A DNA stretch of 64,000 bases from Pseudorhodoferax soli (GCF_003337555.1 NZ_QPJK01000005.1:1-64000); one strand, 5' to 3'. Shown: positions 7,702 to 25,447, counted from the first letter of the stretch. The notes: generated from the sequence alone by a model not told the origin. A program made the numbers and translations.

Positions 7702-8937
7702 ATGCTGAAGAAAATTCCGTCCGCGCAGCTGCGGCTGGGGATGTACGTGCAGGAGTTCTGTGGTTCGTGGATGGACCACCCGTTCTGGCGCGCGAAATTC
7801 CTGCTCGCGACCGAGGCCCAGCTGTCCAAGGTGCGCCAGAGCGGCGTCCACGAGCTCTGGATCGATACCGACAAGGGCCTGGACATCGAAACCGGCATTC
7901 CCGAGGCGCAGGTCAGGGTCATGGTGGAGCAGGAGCTGGAGCATTTCGCGACCATGCCTGCACCGTTGATGCCCACCGTGCCGGAGAGCGGCGACGATGT
8001 GGGGCAGGCGCTGGAGCTCATCCACCGCTCGCTGCCCAAGATCACGACGATGTTCTCCGATGCGCGGCTGGGCAAGGCGCTCGACCTGCCCGGATGCGAA
8101 AGCATGGTCGACGAGATCTGCGAGTCGGTCATCTCCAAGCCGCATGCCCTCATCAGCGTTGCGCGCCTGAAGCGCCACGACGAATACACGTACATGCACT
8201 CGGTGGCGGTGTGCGCGCTCATGATCGGGCTGGGGCGCCAGCTTGGCCTGAACGACAGGCTGCTGCGCAAGGTCGGCCTGGCCGGCATGCTGCACGACGT
8301 CGGCAAGGCCGCCATGCCGCTGGAGATCCTGAACCGCCCCGGCAAGTTGTCGGACGCAGAATTCCGCGTCATGCGCAGCCATCCGGTGCGCGGCCACGCG
8401 CTGCTCACGGAAGGTGGCGGCGCCGGGCCGGTGGTGCTGGACGTCTGCCTGCACCACCATGAGAAGGTCGACGGCACGGGCTACCCCCACGGCCTGGCCG
8501 GCGAGCAGATCAGCACCGTGGCCAAGATGGGCGCCATCTGCGATGTCTACGACGCCATCACCTCCGACCGGCCCTACAAGCGCGCCTGGAGCCCGGCGGA
8601 GTCCTTGCGCCAGATGGTGCAGTGGAAGGGCCATTTCGACCCCAAGGTGTTCCAGGCCTTCGTGCGCACGGTGGGCATCTACCCGATCGGCTCCCTGGTG
8701 CGGCTGCGCTCGGGGCGGCTCGCCGTGGTCGTCGAGCAGAACGCCGCCAACCTGCTGGCGCCGCGGGTCAAGGCCTTCTTCGACCTGGCGTCCAACGTGC
8801 GGGTCTACCCGCGCGAGGTCGACCTGGCCGATGCCGCCCTGGGTGACGCCATCGAGCGCTACGAGTCGCCGTCCGATTGGCGCTTCACCGACCTCGACGA
8901 GCTCTGCGGCCTGAAGAGGCTCCAGTCCGGCGCGTAA
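7702..8937 (+). CDS. HD-GYP domain c-di-GMP phosphodiesterase with DUF3391 N-terminus
   Basis: About 411 residues. The first 130 residues form a DUF3391 domain (MLKKIPSAQLRLGMYVQEFCGSWMDHPFW). An HD-GYP domain follows with the metal-binding HDVGK (about 198) and the signature HHEKVDGTGYP (about 251), then DVYDAITSDRPYK. HD-GYP enzymes hydrolyse cyclic di-GMP, lowering this biofilm/motility messenger. The start at 7702 matches the family (MLKKI); in-frame ATGs at 7642 and 7657 would add 15-20 residues. It precedes two large phosphorelay kinases, but promoter sharing is unlikely given the 157-bp gap. Confidence 0.88.
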   Translation: MLKKIPSAQLRLGMYVQEFCGSWMDHPFWRAKFLLATEAQLSKVRQSGVHELWIDTDKGLDIETGIPEAQVRVMVEQELEHFATMPAPLMPTVPESGDDVGQALELIHRSLPKITTMFSDARLGKALDLPGCESMVDEICESVISKPHALISVARLKRHDEYTYMHSVAVCALMIGLGRQLGLNDRLLRKVGLAGMLHDVGKAAMPLEILNRPGKLSDAEFRVMRSHPVRGHALLTEGGGAGPVVLDVCLHHHEKVDGTGYPHGLAGEQISTVAKMGAICDVYDAITSDRPYKRAWSPAESLRQMVQWKGHFDPKVFQAFVRTVGIYPIGSLVRLRSGRLAVVVEQNAANLLAPRVKAFFDLASNVRVYPREVDLADAALGDAIERYESPSDWRFTDLDELCGLKRLQSGA

Positions 8938-9094
8938 AAGGGGGTAACCGTGGCGGCGCAGACACCTGGCCGGCGGCAAGCCCCGGCCGGCCCCGCCAGG
9001 GCCCGGCCCTGGCCCCTGGCACCACAGTTGCGCCACATTTGCGGCGCCGGTCTGGGGCCCAATTCGCCATCCTGTTCCTGAAGGCCATGCGCGC

Positions 9095-13051
<3,957 letters not shown>

Positions 13052-13735
13052 TCAGCCGTCCACGCGCTCGAAGCGGTAGCCGAAGCCGTAGACCGAGACC
13101 ATCTTCCAGCCGTGCGTGCCGTCCAGCTTGAGCTTGCGGCGCAGCCGGCTGACGTGGGTGTCCACGGTGCGCGCGTCGACCTCGGTCGACACGCCCCAGA
13201 CCTTGTCGAGCAGGAAGTCGCGCGAGAGCAGCTTGCCCATGTTCTGGAACAGGCACACCGCCAGGTCGAACTCCTTTTGCGTGAGCTCCATGGGCTGGCC
13301 GGCCATGGCCAGGCGCTGGCGGGTGATGTCGATCTCGTACTCGCCCGCGCGCAGCACCGGCAACTGGCCGGGGCGGGCGCGGCGCGAGGCGGCGGTGATG
13401 CGCGCCAGCAGTTCCAGCGGCTTGGCCGGCTTGACGATGTAGTCGTCGGCACCGGCCTCCAGGGCCGCCACGGTGACGGGTTCCTCCTCGCGCGCGGTGA
13501 TGACGATGCAGGGCAGTTGCCAGCCGACGGTCTTGCGCAGCCATTGCAGCACCTCTCCGCCGTTGCCGTCGGGCAGCATCCAGTCGATCAGTGCCAGATC
13601 GAAGGTCTCGGCCTGTACGCCGGCCTGGAACATGGCGGCCGTCTCGAAGCCCTTGCAGGTGTGGCGGCCCTGCTGCACCAGCAGCGTCAGCAGTTCGCGC
13701 TGCACCGGGTCGTCCTCCAGGATGGCGATGTGCAT
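13052..13735 (-). CDS. OmpR/PhoB-family response regulator
   Basis: A DNA-binding response regulator of 227 residues starting at ATG 13735, preceded by aaggag. The receiver domain (MHIAILEDDPVQRELL) has the acidic pair, phospho-Asp near 54 in LALIDWMLPDGNGG, Thr in IVITARE and Lys in DYIVKPAKPLELL. The C-terminal winged helix (about 130-225) has ELTQKEFDLAVCLFQNMGKLLSRDFL and the recognition segment TVDTHVSRLRRKL. It converges with the large hybrid kinase, leaving no gap between stops. Its targets cannot be read from the window. Confidence 0.92.
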   Translation of the reverse strand: MHIAILEDDPVQRELLTLLVQQGRHTCKGFETAAMFQAGVQAETFDLALIDWMLPDGNGGEVLQWLRKTVGWQLPCIVITAREEEPVTVAALEAGADDYIVKPAKPLELLARITAASRRARPGQLPVLRAGEYEIDITRQRLAMAGQPMELTQKEFDLAVCLFQNMGKLLSRDFLLDKVWGVSTEVDARTVDTHVSRLRRKLKLDGTHGWKMVSVYGFGYRFERVDG

Positions 13736-13860
13736 TCTTGCTCCTTCTAAAACATCGGAATGCCGGCACGTGCAGCGGTCCTGCGCCGCCCTGCGGTAGC
13801 GGGGCCGGGGCCGGCGATGACAATCGCGGCCCATCTGCCACCCCGAGGAGACCGCTTCCC

Positions 13861-14250
13861 ATGCCGACCCACCATCTGACGCTGGCCTACTGGTGCCTGC
13901 TGGCCGCCGCGGTGCTGCCCTACGTGACTGCCTGGATCGCCAAGGCCGGTGCCTTCGGCCCTGGCGACAACCACACGCCGCGCGCGTGGGCGGCACGCCA
14001 GGGCGGCTGGCGCGCCCGCGCGCTGGCGGCGCAGCACAACGGCTTCGAAGGGCTGCCGCTGTTCATGGCCGGCGTGCTGGCGGCCCACCAGTTCGGGGCC
14101 ACGCAGGCGCGCATCGACGCGCTCGCCTTGGCCTATGTGCTGCTGCGCGTGGTCTATGTCTCGTGCTACATCCGCGACAAGAGCACCCTGCGCAGCCTGG
14201 CCTGGACCGCGGGGGTGGCGGTCAGCGTGGCGCTGTTCTTCGTGCGCTGA
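13861..14250 (+). CDS. MAPEG-family membrane protein
   Basis: A small integral membrane protein of 129 residues with four predicted helices, of the MAPEG (eicosanoid/glutathione metabolism) family. It starts MPTHHLTLAYWCLLAAAVLPYVTAWIAK and contains the conserved stretch AALAAQHNGFEGLPLFMAGVLAAHQ, in which NxxE corresponds to the family glutathione-binding signature, and YVLLRVVYVSCYIRD. Bacterial members of this short group mostly have no assigned substrate. The gene stands alone between the response regulator (divergent) and a long spacer. Confidence 0.85.
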   Translation: MPTHHLTLAYWCLLAAAVLPYVTAWIAKAGAFGPGDNHTPRAWAARQGGWRARALAAQHNGFEGLPLFMAGVLAAHQFGATQARIDALALAYVLLRVVYVSCYIRDKSTLRSLAWTAGVAVSVALFFVR

Positions 14251-14697
14251 CGCCGTTCCGAGGCGCGCGCCAGCGCCCGCGTTGCCGGTGCCGGTGCGGG
14301 GCGCAGGACGGGCCTGGCCGGGATGGATGCGCGCGCTGCGGGGAACGGCCGGCAGGCTGTCGCCGTTGGCCGGCGCCGGTCCGCTCCGACGGCCGGGCCG
14401 CGCAGCCCGGCCATGGGCGAGGGCTTGGCCTCGGCCGTGCCCGGGGCCGGCAAATCCCGCCGCAGCGGGCACCGTGCCACAGCCGAGCGCCGCGAACCGC
14501 ATCGGCAACGGCATGGATCTCCTTGTTTGCAACGGCCGAATTTTGAAACAGTTCTTGTAACTTTTGTGTTGGGGATCGCCCGAATGTGGTGCTGTCCTAC
14601 CACACAGCCGTGCGCTGCGACGGGTGCGCGGCTGGTGGCGCCAGACGCGGCAGGCTGCATCCCGGCGCAGCGCGTTGGGCCCGTGGCCGGACGTTTG
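14251..14697. other. 447-bp spacer between two convergent genes
   Basis: The spacer lies between the 3' ends of the MAPEG gene and the second hybrid kinase. Frames across it are GC-rich chance frames without recognisable protein features. A short AT-rich patch (about 14520-14575) is visible, but no convincing terminator hairpin, RNA gene or repeat was seen. Confidence 0.4.
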
Positions 14698-18522
<3,825 letters not shown>

Positions 18523-18698
18523 GGCAAACCTCCGTGGCGTGGCGGCTGCAGAACCGCCGAGCCTAAGCGCGGCGCCGGCGTGGGAACGTAGGACAGGGCG
18601 ACGAGCGCGGCAGTGCCGCTGCCCGTGCCGGTGTCGCTGGCAGATTCTTGGCCGGAAGATCTGGGGGCTGCCGGCGGGCGCGGCAGGCCCCCGCCGGC

Positions 18699-20177
18699 TC
18701 AGTGCGCCTCGGCCGCCTTGGCGGCCTCGATCGCATCGGCCGTGTTGTCGCCGGTGCCGTTGAAATAGATGTTGAGCAGCACGGCGGCGATCGCCGTCAG
18801 CAGGATGCCGGACTCCAGCAGCGGGTGCAGGCCATGGGCCATCTGCTGCATCCAGCGCGGCGCCACCAGCGGGATCAGGCCGAAGCCGATGGCCAGCGCG
18901 ACGATGTACAGGTTGTTGCGGTTGCCGCGGAAATCCACCGCCGACAGGATGCGGATGCCGGTGGCCGCGACCATGCCGAACATCACCAGGCCGGCGCCGC
19001 CCAGCACGAAGGTGGGCACGCTCTCTACCAGCGCGCCCATCTTGGGCAGCAGGCCCAGCACCACCATGATCACGCCGCCGGCCACGCAGACCCAGCGGCT
19101 GCGCACACCGGTCACGCCGACCAGGCCCACGTTCTGGCTGAAGCTGGTGTACGGGAAGGTGTTGAAGAACCCGCCGATGACGGTGCCCAGGCCGTCGGTG
19201 CGCAGGCCCGCGGCGAGGTCGGCCTGCGAGATCTTCTTGCCCGTGATGTCCGACAGCGCGAGGAACATGCCGGTGGACTCGATCATGACCACCACCATGA
19301 CCAGCGTCATGGTCAGGATCATCACCGGGTCGAAGGTCGGCATGCCGAAGGCCAGCGGCGTGACGATGTCGAACCAGTGCGCCTCGGCCACCTTGTGGAA
19401 GTCCATCTTGCCCATGGCCACGGCCACCGCGCAGCCGGCCACGATGCCCAGCAACACCGAGATGTTGGCCAAGAAGCCGCGGCCGAACCGCACCAGCAGC
19501 AGGATGAAGACCAGCACCGCGGCGGCGATGCCCATGGTGTCGAGCGCACCGTAGTTCGGGTTGTCCTGCATCGGGATCGGGCCGAGCAACTGGCCCACCG
19601 GCACGCCCTTGGCTTCTGCGGCGGCGCGCGTGGCGTCCACCAGGCGCACCAGCGCGTCGGCGTTGACGGTCTGCGCCATCGAGGACGGGCCGCCCATGGC
19701 CCAGCCCACGCCCACGCGCATCAGGCTGATGCCGATGACGGCGATGATGGTGCCCGTCACGACGGGCGGAAAGAAGCGCAGCATCTTGCTGATGGCCGGC
19801 GCGATCAGCATGGAGACGACGCCCGCGCCGATGATGGCGCCGAAGATCGCGCGCGCGCCCTCCACGCCGGGCATGGCGTTGGCGAAGGCCACCATGGGGC
19901 CGACGGCCGCGAAGGTCACGCCCATCATGACCGGCAGGCGGATGCCGAACCAGCGCGTCATGCCGAAGGACTGGATCAGCGTGACGATGCCGCAGCAGAA
20001 CAGGTCGGCGCTGATCAGCATGGCCACCTGGTGCGGCGAGAGCTGCAGCGCGCGGCCGACGATCAGCGGCACGGCGACGGCGCCGGCGTAGATCACGAGA
20101 ACGTGTTGCAGGCCCAGCGCGGCCAGGCGGCCGGTGGGCAGGCGTTCATCCACGGGGTGGACAGCGGGCGTGGTCAT
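18699..20177 (-). CDS. Nucleobase:cation symporter-2 family permease, probable urate/xanthine transporter
   Basis: An NCS2 (NAT) inner-membrane permease of 492 residues from ATG 20177, preceded by ggag. About 12-14 helices begin at [21 protein letters not shown]. The NAT signature region [16 protein letters not shown] and the TM8 motif with Glu ([20 protein letters not shown]) are present. The N-terminal QHVLV His-Val signature and [13 protein letters not shown]-like segment resemble PucJ/PucK/UacT-type urate carriers. Position at the end of a leftward urate-degradation set (after hiuH) supports uptake of urate or xanthine. The 236-bp upstream gap contains two ATCGYATAC motifs. Confidence 0.87.
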   Translation of the reverse strand: MTTPAVHPVDERLPTGRLAALGLQHVLVIYAGAVAVPLIVGRALQLSPHQVAMLISADLFCCGIVTLIQSFGMTRWFGIRLPVMMGVTFAAVGPMVAFANAMPGVEGARAIFGAIIGAGVVSMLIAPAISKMLRFFPPVVTGTIIAVIGISLMRVGVGWAMGGPSSMAQTVNADALVRLVDATRAAAEAKGVPVGQLLGPIPMQDNPNYGALDTMGIAAAVLVFILLLVRFGRGFLANISVLLGIVAGCAVAVAMGKMDFHKVAEAHWFDIVTPLAFGMPTFDPVMILTMTLVMVVVMIESTGMFLALSDITGKKISQADLAAGLRTDGLGTVIGGFFNTFPYTSFSQNVGLVGVTGVRSRWVCVAGGVIMVVLGLLPKMGALVESVPTFVLGGAGLVMFGMVAATGIRILSAVDFRGNRNNLYIVALAIGFGLIPLVAPRWMQQMAHGLHPLLESGILLTAIAAVLLNIYFNGTGDNTADAIEAAKAAEAH

Positions 20178-20349
20178 CGGGGTGTCTCCAGGACTTCGCA
20201 AAAATGCACGCGCGCTGGGCGGCTTTCAGTGGGGGAAGCCGCGGCCAGTGCCGGCCGGTTCTTCCCCCCACCACAGCGGGTTCTGTGAGGAGCTCTGGTC
20301 GCAAAACCCCTTGGAGAAGGAGACCCGCGGCGACCTGGATATAAGGCTT

Positions 20350-20404
20350 ATCGTATACACCTTAGAGTGTTTTTTGTCTCCGGATAAACCCTCTGATCGC
20401 ATAC
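20350..20404. promoter_or_regulatory. Two copies of motif ATCGYATAC upstream of the permease
   Basis: ATCGTATAC occurs at 20350-20358 and ATCGCATAC at 20396-20404, within an AT-rich island (about 20337-20412) between hiuH and the permease. A third copy precedes hiuH. GTATAC-centred sites are common for GntR/FCD regulators (established for the family), and such a regulator is encoded at 25617. The link is inference. Confidence 0.45.
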
Positions 20405-20413
20405 GAATAGCGC

Positions 20414-20773
20414 TCAGGAACCGCGGTAGGTGCTGTAGCTGAAGGGACTCACGAGCAGCGGCACGTGGTAATGGCCGGCCTTGTCGGCGATGCCGAAGTC
20501 GAGCGGCACGCTGTCGATGAACGGGGGCTCGGGCAGCTCCACGCCGCGCGCACGGAAGTAGGGCGCCACCTCGAACACCAGGCGCCAGCGGCCGGTTTCC
20601 ATGGTGGATGCGTCCAGCAGCGGGCCGCCGTCGTTGCGCCCGTCGGCGTTGAGCGTGATGGTCTTGACGGTCTGCGCGCTGCCGTCGGCCTGCACGCGCT
20701 GCAGCTTCACAAGCATGCCTGCGGCGGGGCAGCCGTTGGCGGTGTCGAGGACGTGGGTGCTCAGGTGTCCCAT
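20414..20773 (-). CDS. hiuH: 5-Hydroxyisourate hydrolase
   Basis: A transthyretin-like enzyme that hydrolyses 5-hydroxyisourate to OHCU, the second step of urate breakdown. The 119 residues match the family length, starting MGHLSTHVLDTANGCPA (catalytic His in STHVLD). The central Arg lies in TGRWRLVFEV, and the protein ends in the diagnostic YRGS. No signal peptide is seen, so it acts in the cytoplasm. It sits between the permease and the tartronate semialdehyde reductase, and its product feeds the UraD half of the fusion at 27321. A promoter-proximal ATCGTATAC lies 39 bases before the start codon. Confidence 0.95.
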   Translation of the reverse strand: MGHLSTHVLDTANGCPAAGMLVKLQRVQADGSAQTVKTITLNADGRNDGGPLLDASTMETGRWRLVFEVAPYFRARGVELPEPPFIDSVPLDFGIADKAGHYHVPLLVSPFSYSTYRGS

Positions 20774-20811
20774 GGTCGGTGTTCCTTTCGAAGAGGTTGG
20801 GCAGAGTCTGG

Positions 20812-20820
20812 ATCGTATAC
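20812..20820. promoter_or_regulatory. ATCGTATAC motif upstream of hiuH
   Basis: Third copy of the motif seen at 20350 and 20396, placed 39-47 bases upstream of the hiuH start codon, where an operator would act. The following bases, gcgataagg, resemble on the opposite strand the flank of the 20350 copy. Confidence 0.45.
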
Positions 20821-20892
20821 GCGATAAGGCGCCTGCACGCCTCCGCGGCCGCGGAGGCGATGCAAGCGCCGTACCGGGAGGGGCGGGCGGGC

Positions 20893-21807
20893 TCAGGCCG
20901 GCTTGTCGCCGATCTTGAACTGCGACAGGGCTTCCAGCGCCCGCACCATGCCCGAGTGGTCCCAGGCCGCGCCGCCCTGGGCCACGCAGGCCGAGAGCAG
21001 CTGCTGCGCACCGGCCGTGCCCGGCAGTGCCAGGCCCAGCTGGCGTGCGGCACCCAGGGCCAGGTTCAGGTCCTTCTGGTGCAGCGCGATGCGGAAGCCC
21101 GGCTCCACGGTGCGCGCGACCATGCGCTCGCCCAGCACCTCGAGGATGCGCGAGCTGGCCAGGCCGCCCAGCAGGGCCTCGCGCACGCGGGCCGGGTCGG
21201 CGCCGGCGCGTGCGGCGAAGAGCAGGCCTTCGGCAACGGCCTGGATGGTCAGCGCCACGACGATCTGGTTCGCCACCTTGCAGGACTGTCCGTCGCCGCT
21301 GCCGCCCACGCGCGTGATGTTCTTGCCCATCAGCGCGAGCACCGGCTTGGCGCGCTCGAACACCTCGGGCTTGCCGCCGCACATGATGGACAGCGTGGCG
21401 TTGCGCGCGCCCACGTCGCCGCCGGAGACCGGCGCGTCCAGGTAGTCGGCGCCCAGGGCCTCGATGCGGCGCGCGAAATCCTGCGTCTCCACGGGAGAGA
21501 TCGAGGACATGTCGATCACCAGCTTGCCCTTGCCATGGGTGGCCAGGCCCGCGGCCATGCCGTCCTCGCCGAACAGCACGGCCGCCACGTCGGGCGTGTC
21601 CGGGAGCATGGTGACCACGATGTCCGCGCGCTCGGCCACGCCGCGCGCCGAGGTGCACTGCGTGGCACTGGTCTCGGCCAGCGCGGCCGGCACCTTGCCC
21701 AGCGTGTGCAGGAACAGCTGGTGGCCGGCGGCGATGAGGTGGCCTGCCATGGGCGTGCCCATGACGCCCAGGCCGATGAAACCGATCTTGAGGGAGGAAG
21801 AAGTCAT
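20893..21807 (-). CDS. glxR: 2-Hydroxy-3-oxopropionate (tartronate semialdehyde) reductase
   Basis: A beta-hydroxyacid dehydrogenase reducing tartronate semialdehyde to D-glycerate with NAD(P)H. It has 304 residues: Rossmann motif GFIGLGVMGTPMA at the N-terminus, substrate-binding DAPVSGGDVGA (about 119-129) and the catalytic Lys in GDGQSCKVANQ (about 171). The C-terminal domain has IALHQKDLNLAL. It follows hyi and gcl in the same leftward operon, which is the glyoxylate-to-glycerate route in purine degraders. The exact family name within the GarR/GlxR group rests on this context. Confidence 0.92.
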   Translation of the reverse strand: MTSSSLKIGFIGLGVMGTPMAGHLIAAGHQLFLHTLGKVPAALAETSATQCTSARGVAERADIVVTMLPDTPDVAAVLFGEDGMAAGLATHGKGKLVIDMSSISPVETQDFARRIEALGADYLDAPVSGGDVGARNATLSIMCGGKPEVFERAKPVLALMGKNITRVGGSGDGQSCKVANQIVVALTIQAVAEGLLFAARAGADPARVREALLGGLASSRILEVLGERMVARTVEPGFRIALHQKDLNLALGAARQLGLALPGTAGAQQLLSACVAQGGAAWDHSGMVRALEALSQFKIGDKPA

Positions 21808-21826
21808 GTCTGAGAGCGTGTCGTTG

Positions 21827-22600
21827 TCAGTGGGAGGGAATCCAGGCCAGGCCGTCTTCGGTGCGGCCCGCGGGCTTGTATTCGCAGCCGATCCATCCGG
21901 AGTAGCCGATGCGGTCCAGGTGGGCGAACAGGAAGGGGTAGTTGATCTCGCCCGTGCCCGGCTCGTTGCGGCCAGGGTTGTCGGCCAGCTGGATGTGGGC
22001 GATGCGCGGCAGCTGCCGGGTGAGCGTGGCCGCGAGTTCGCCTTCCATGCGCTGCATGTGGTAGATGTCGTACTGCAGGAAGAGGTTGGGCGCGCCGACC
22101 TCGTCCAGCAGCGCCAGCGTCTGCGCACTGCGGTTCAGGTGGAAGCCCGGGATGTCGTAGCTGTTGACGGGCTCCACGAGCAGCTTGAGGCCCGCATCGG
22201 CCAGCTGCAGCGCGGCATAGCGCAGGTTCTCCACGAGCGTGGCGTGCACCCGGCCGGCGTCCGCGCCGGGCGGCGTCTTCCCGACGAGGCAGTTGAGCTG
22301 GCCCACGCCGAGCACGCGGGCGTACTCGATGGCCTGGCCCACACCGGTGCGGAACTCGCGCTCGCGCCCCGGGATGCAGGCGATGCCGCGCTCGCCGGCA
22401 TCCCAGTCGCCGGCCGGCAGGTTGTGCAGCACGAGCTGCAGCCGGTGTTCCTGCATGCGGCCCAGGATGTCGGCGGCCGAATACGGGTAGGGGAACATGA
22501 ACTCGACGGCCTGGAAGCCGGCGTGCGCTGCGCGTTCGAAGCGGTCCAGGAAGGGCACCTCGGTGAACAGCATCGAGAGGTTGGCGGCAAAGCGGGGCAT
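21827..22600 (-). CDS. hyi: Hydroxypyruvate isomerase
   Basis: A TIM-barrel enzyme interconverting hydroxypyruvate and tartronate semialdehyde. It has 257 residues, the normal Hyi length, starting MPRFAANLSMLFTEVPFLDRFERAAHAGFQAVEFMFPY. Metal-binding acidic residues are visible in LLVEPVNSYDIPGF (Glu) and QYDIYHMQRMEGE (Asp/His), with HIQLADNPGRNEPGTGEINYPF and GYSGWIGCEYKP towards the C-terminus. It lies 10 bases after gcl and 19 bases before glxR, forming one operon. Confidence 0.94.
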   Translation of the reverse strand: MPRFAANLSMLFTEVPFLDRFERAAHAGFQAVEFMFPYPYSAADILGRMQEHRLQLVLHNLPAGDWDAGERGIACIPGREREFRTGVGQAIEYARVLGVGQLNCLVGKTPPGADAGRVHATLVENLRYAALQLADAGLKLLVEPVNSYDIPGFHLNRSAQTLALLDEVGAPNLFLQYDIYHMQRMEGELAATLTRQLPRIAHIQLADNPGRNEPGTGEINYPFLFAHLDRIGYSGWIGCEYKPAGRTEDGLAWIPSH

Positions 22601-22610
22601 GTCGTCTCCC

Positions 22611-24407
22611 TCAGTCCAGCATCGCCGCGGCGATGGCCGTGGGCACGTCGGACTTGTTCGCCGCCAGTTCCTCGAACTCCACCACGTTGTCGATCTCGGT
22701 GCCCATGGCGATGTTGGTGATCTGCTCCAGCAGCACCTCCACCACGACCGGCACGCGGTACTCCTCCATCCAGGCCTCGGCCTGGCGCAGCGCCGGCGCG
22801 ATCTCCTCTTGGCGGTGCACGCGGATGGCCTTGCAGCCCAGGCCCTCGACCACCTTGATGTGGTCCACGCCGTAGCTGCGCACCGCCTCGTCTGCCGGCG
22901 TGTTGATGTTGTCGAAGGCCAGCTGGACGCAGTAGTCCATGCCGAAGCCGCGCTGGCTCTGGCGGATCAGGCCCAGGTAGCTGTTGTTCACCACGATGTG
23001 CAGGTAGGGCAGCTTGAACTGCGCACCCACGGCCAGCTCCTCCAGCATGAACTGGAAGTCGTAGTCGCCCGACAGCGCGACGATCTTGCGGCTCGGGTCG
23101 GCGGCGCGCACGCCCAGGGCTGCCGGCACCGTCCAGCCCAGCGGGCCGGCCTGGCCGCAGTTGATCCACTGGCGCGGGCCGTAGACATGCAGGAACTGCG
23201 CGGCCGCGATCTGCGACAGGCCGATGGTGGAGACGTAGGTCACGTCCTTGCCGAAGGCGTTGTTCATGCACTGGTACACGCGCTGCGGCTTCATGGGCAC
23301 GCTGTCGTAGTTGGTCTTGCGCAGGTACTGGATGTCGCGCTTGCGGTCCTGGCATTCGGCGGCCCAGGCGGAGCGCTCGGGCAGCTTGCGTTGCGCGGCG
23401 CGTTCGCGTGCGGCCTGCACGAACAGCTCGAGCGCGGCCTTGGCATCGGAGACGATGCCGTAGTCGGGCGCGAACACGCGGCCGATCTGCGTGGGCTCGA
23501 TGTCGACGTGGATGAACTTGCGGCCCTTGCAGTAGACCTCGGGGCTGCCGGTGTGGCGGTTCGCCCAGCGGTTGCCGATGCCCAGCACGAAGTCCGACGC
23601 CAGCATGGTGGCGTTGCCGTAGCGGTGGCTGGTCTGCAGGCCGCACATGCCGGCCATGAGCGGGTGGTCGTCGGGGATGGTGCCCCAGCCCATCAGCGTG
23701 GGGATCACGGGGATGCCGGTCAGCTCGGCGAACTCCACCAGCAGCTCGCTCGCGTCGGCATTGATGATGCCGCCGCCGGCCACGATCAGCGGGCGCTCGG
23801 CCTCGGCCAGCATGTCCAGCGCCTTGTCGATCTGCGCGCGCGTGGCGGCTGGCTTGTAGACGGGCAGCGGCGAGTAGGTGTCGATGTCGAATTCGATCTC
23901 GGCCATCATCACGTCGAACGGCAGGTCGATCAGCACCGGCCCGGGGCGGCCCGAACGCATCAGGTGGAAGGCCTGCTGGAAGGCGCGCGGCACCTGGGCC
24001 GGCTCCAGCACCGTGGTGGACCACTTGGTCACGGGCTTGACGATGCTGGTGATGTCCACCGCCTGGAAGTCTTCCTTGTGCAGCCGTGCGCGCGGCGCCT
24101 GGCCGGTGATGCACAGGATCGGGATGCTGTCGGCACTGGCCGAGTACAGGCCGGTGACCATGTCGGTGCCGGCCGGGCCCGAGGTGCCGATGCACACGCC
24201 GATGTTGCCGGCCTTGGCCCGCGTGTAGCCCTCGGCCATGTGCGAGGCGCCCTCGACATGGCGCGCCAGCACATGGCTGATGGTCTGGCGCTCGCGCAGC
24301 TGCGCATAGAGCGGGTTGATGGCGGCGCCGGGCACGCCGAAGGCCTGGGTGATGCCTTCTTTTTCCATCACGAGCACTGCGGCCATCGCCGCCTTCATCT
24401 TTGCCAT
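22611..24407 (-). CDS. gcl: Glyoxylate carboligase
   Basis: A TPP- and FAD-dependent enzyme joining two glyoxylates into tartronate semialdehyde and CO2. It has 598 residues from ATG 24407, preceded by aggag. The segment [20 protein letters not shown] shows the Gcl hallmark: Val replaces the catalytic Glu found in other TPP enzymes. The TPP motif is [28 protein letters not shown]. It is the first gene of the leftward gcl-hyi-glxR set and is divergent from a LysR gene, with a palindrome between them, so glyoxylate-linked induction is likely. Confidence 0.95.
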   Translation of the reverse strand: MAKMKAAMAAVLVMEKEGITQAFGVPGAAINPLYAQLRERQTISHVLARHVEGASHMAEGYTRAKAGNIGVCIGTSGPAGTDMVTGLYSASADSIPILCITGQAPRARLHKEDFQAVDITSIVKPVTKWSTTVLEPAQVPRAFQQAFHLMRSGRPGPVLIDLPFDVMMAEIEFDIDTYSPLPVYKPAATRAQIDKALDMLAEAERPLIVAGGGIINADASELLVEFAELTGIPVIPTLMGWGTIPDDHPLMAGMCGLQTSHRYGNATMLASDFVLGIGNRWANRHTGSPEVYCKGRKFIHVDIEPTQIGRVFAPDYGIVSDAKAALELFVQAARERAAQRKLPERSAWAAECQDRKRDIQYLRKTNYDSVPMKPQRVYQCMNNAFGKDVTYVSTIGLSQIAAAQFLHVYGPRQWINCGQAGPLGWTVPAALGVRAADPSRKIVALSGDYDFQFMLEELAVGAQFKLPYLHIVVNNSYLGLIRQSQRGFGMDYCVQLAFDNINTPADEAVRSYGVDHIKVVEGLGCKAIRVHRQEEIAPALRQAEAWMEEYRVPVVVEVLLEQITNIAMGTEIDNVVEFEELAANKSDVPTAIAAAMLD

Positions 24408-24489
24408 TGCTGGTCTCCTGGTTGGTGCAATCGAGGGCAATGGTCGCGACGGCGCCGCCCCGCGTGAACGCCTGCCACTGGATATCAAC

Positions 24490-24506
24490 TATTCCGCGAC
24501 GGAATA
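24490..24506. promoter_or_regulatory. Palindrome TATTCCG-N3-CGGAATA in the gcl/LysR divergent region
   Basis: A perfect 7-base inverted repeat around CGA, containing a T-N11-A LysR box (TTCCGCGACGGAA). It sits in the 119-bp gap between gcl and the divergent LysR gene, 21 bases before the LysR start codon. This is the classical place for an autoregulating LysR-type site. Confidence 0.65.
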
Positions 24507-24526
24507 GGCGTGCCTACACTGCAGCC

Positions 24527-25447
24527 ATGGACCGATTGATGACCATGCAGGTGTTCGTGCGCGTCGTGGAGACGGGCAGCTTCAGCAAGGCCGCGGCCGA
24601 GCTGGCCACCACCCAGCCCACGGCCACCAAGGCCGTGGCCGAGGCCGAGCGCCGGCTGGGCGCGCGCCTGCTGCACCGCAGCACGCGCGGCGTCACGCCG
24701 ACCGAGGTGGGCCTGCTGTACTACGAGCGCTGCAAGGCCCTGGTGCGCGATGCCGACGAGGCCGACAGCGTGGCCGCGCTGGTGCAAGGCGGCGGCAGCG
24801 GCCTGCTGCGCATCAACACCTCGGTGGCCTTCGGCCGGCGCGTGCTGGTGCCGCTGGTGCTGCGCTACATGCAGGCGCATCCGCAGCTGCAGGTCGAGCT
24901 GTCCTTCGACGACCGCTACGTGAACCTGGTGGAGCAGGGCGTGGACCTGGCCGTGCGCATGGGCCGGCTGGCCGATTCCTCGCTCGGTGCACGCTACCTG
25001 GGCCGCAACCCCTGGATGCTGGCCGGTGCGCCGGCGTATCTCACGGCGCGCGGCACGCCGCAGCGCCCGGCCGACCTGGCCGGCCATGATTGCCTGGTCT
25101 ACAGCAGCGTGCAGGGCGATGCGCGCTGGCCCTTTGTCACGCCCGCGGGCGAGGAGCTGGCCGTGCCCGTGCGTGCCACGCTCAAGTCCAACAACCTGTC
25201 GGCCCTGCTGGCGGCCTGCCGCGCCGGCATGGGGCTGGCGGTGCTGCCCTGGTACGTGGCCAACACCTCGCATGCAGACGGCAGCATCGTGCAGTTGCTG
25301 GCCGACCATGCGCTGCCCTCGCAGGAGGTGCACGCCGTCTTTCCCTCGCCCAAGCTGGTGCCTGCCAAGGTCACGGCCTTCATCGTCTGGCTGCAGCAGC
25401 AGCTGCAGGGCGAGTGGTGGGTCGCCGACCTGACACAGGGCGACTAG
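24527..25447 (+). CDS. LysR-family transcriptional regulator of the gcl operon
   Basis: 306 residues from ATG 24527. The N-terminal winged helix is MDRLMTMQVFVRVVETGSFSKAAAELATTQPTATKAVAEAERRLGARLLHRSTRGVTPTEVG. The effector-binding domain includes FDDRYVNLVEQGVDLAVRMGRLADSSLGARYLG and ends LQGEWWVADL. It is divergently transcribed from gcl with a palindromic site between, so it probably controls gcl-hyi-glxR in response to a glyoxylate-pathway intermediate. That is family knowledge plus position; the effector is unknown. Confidence 0.9.
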   Translation: MDRLMTMQVFVRVVETGSFSKAAAELATTQPTATKAVAEAERRLGARLLHRSTRGVTPTEVGLLYYERCKALVRDADEADSVAALVQGGGSGLLRINTSVAFGRRVLVPLVLRYMQAHPQLQVELSFDDRYVNLVEQGVDLAVRMGRLADSSLGARYLGRNPWMLAGAPAYLTARGTPQRPADLAGHDCLVYSSVQGDARWPFVTPAGEELAVPVRATLKSNNLSALLAACRAGMGLAVLPWYVANTSHADGSIVQLLADHALPSQEVHAVFPSPKLVPAKVTAFIVWLQQQLQGEWWVADLTQGD

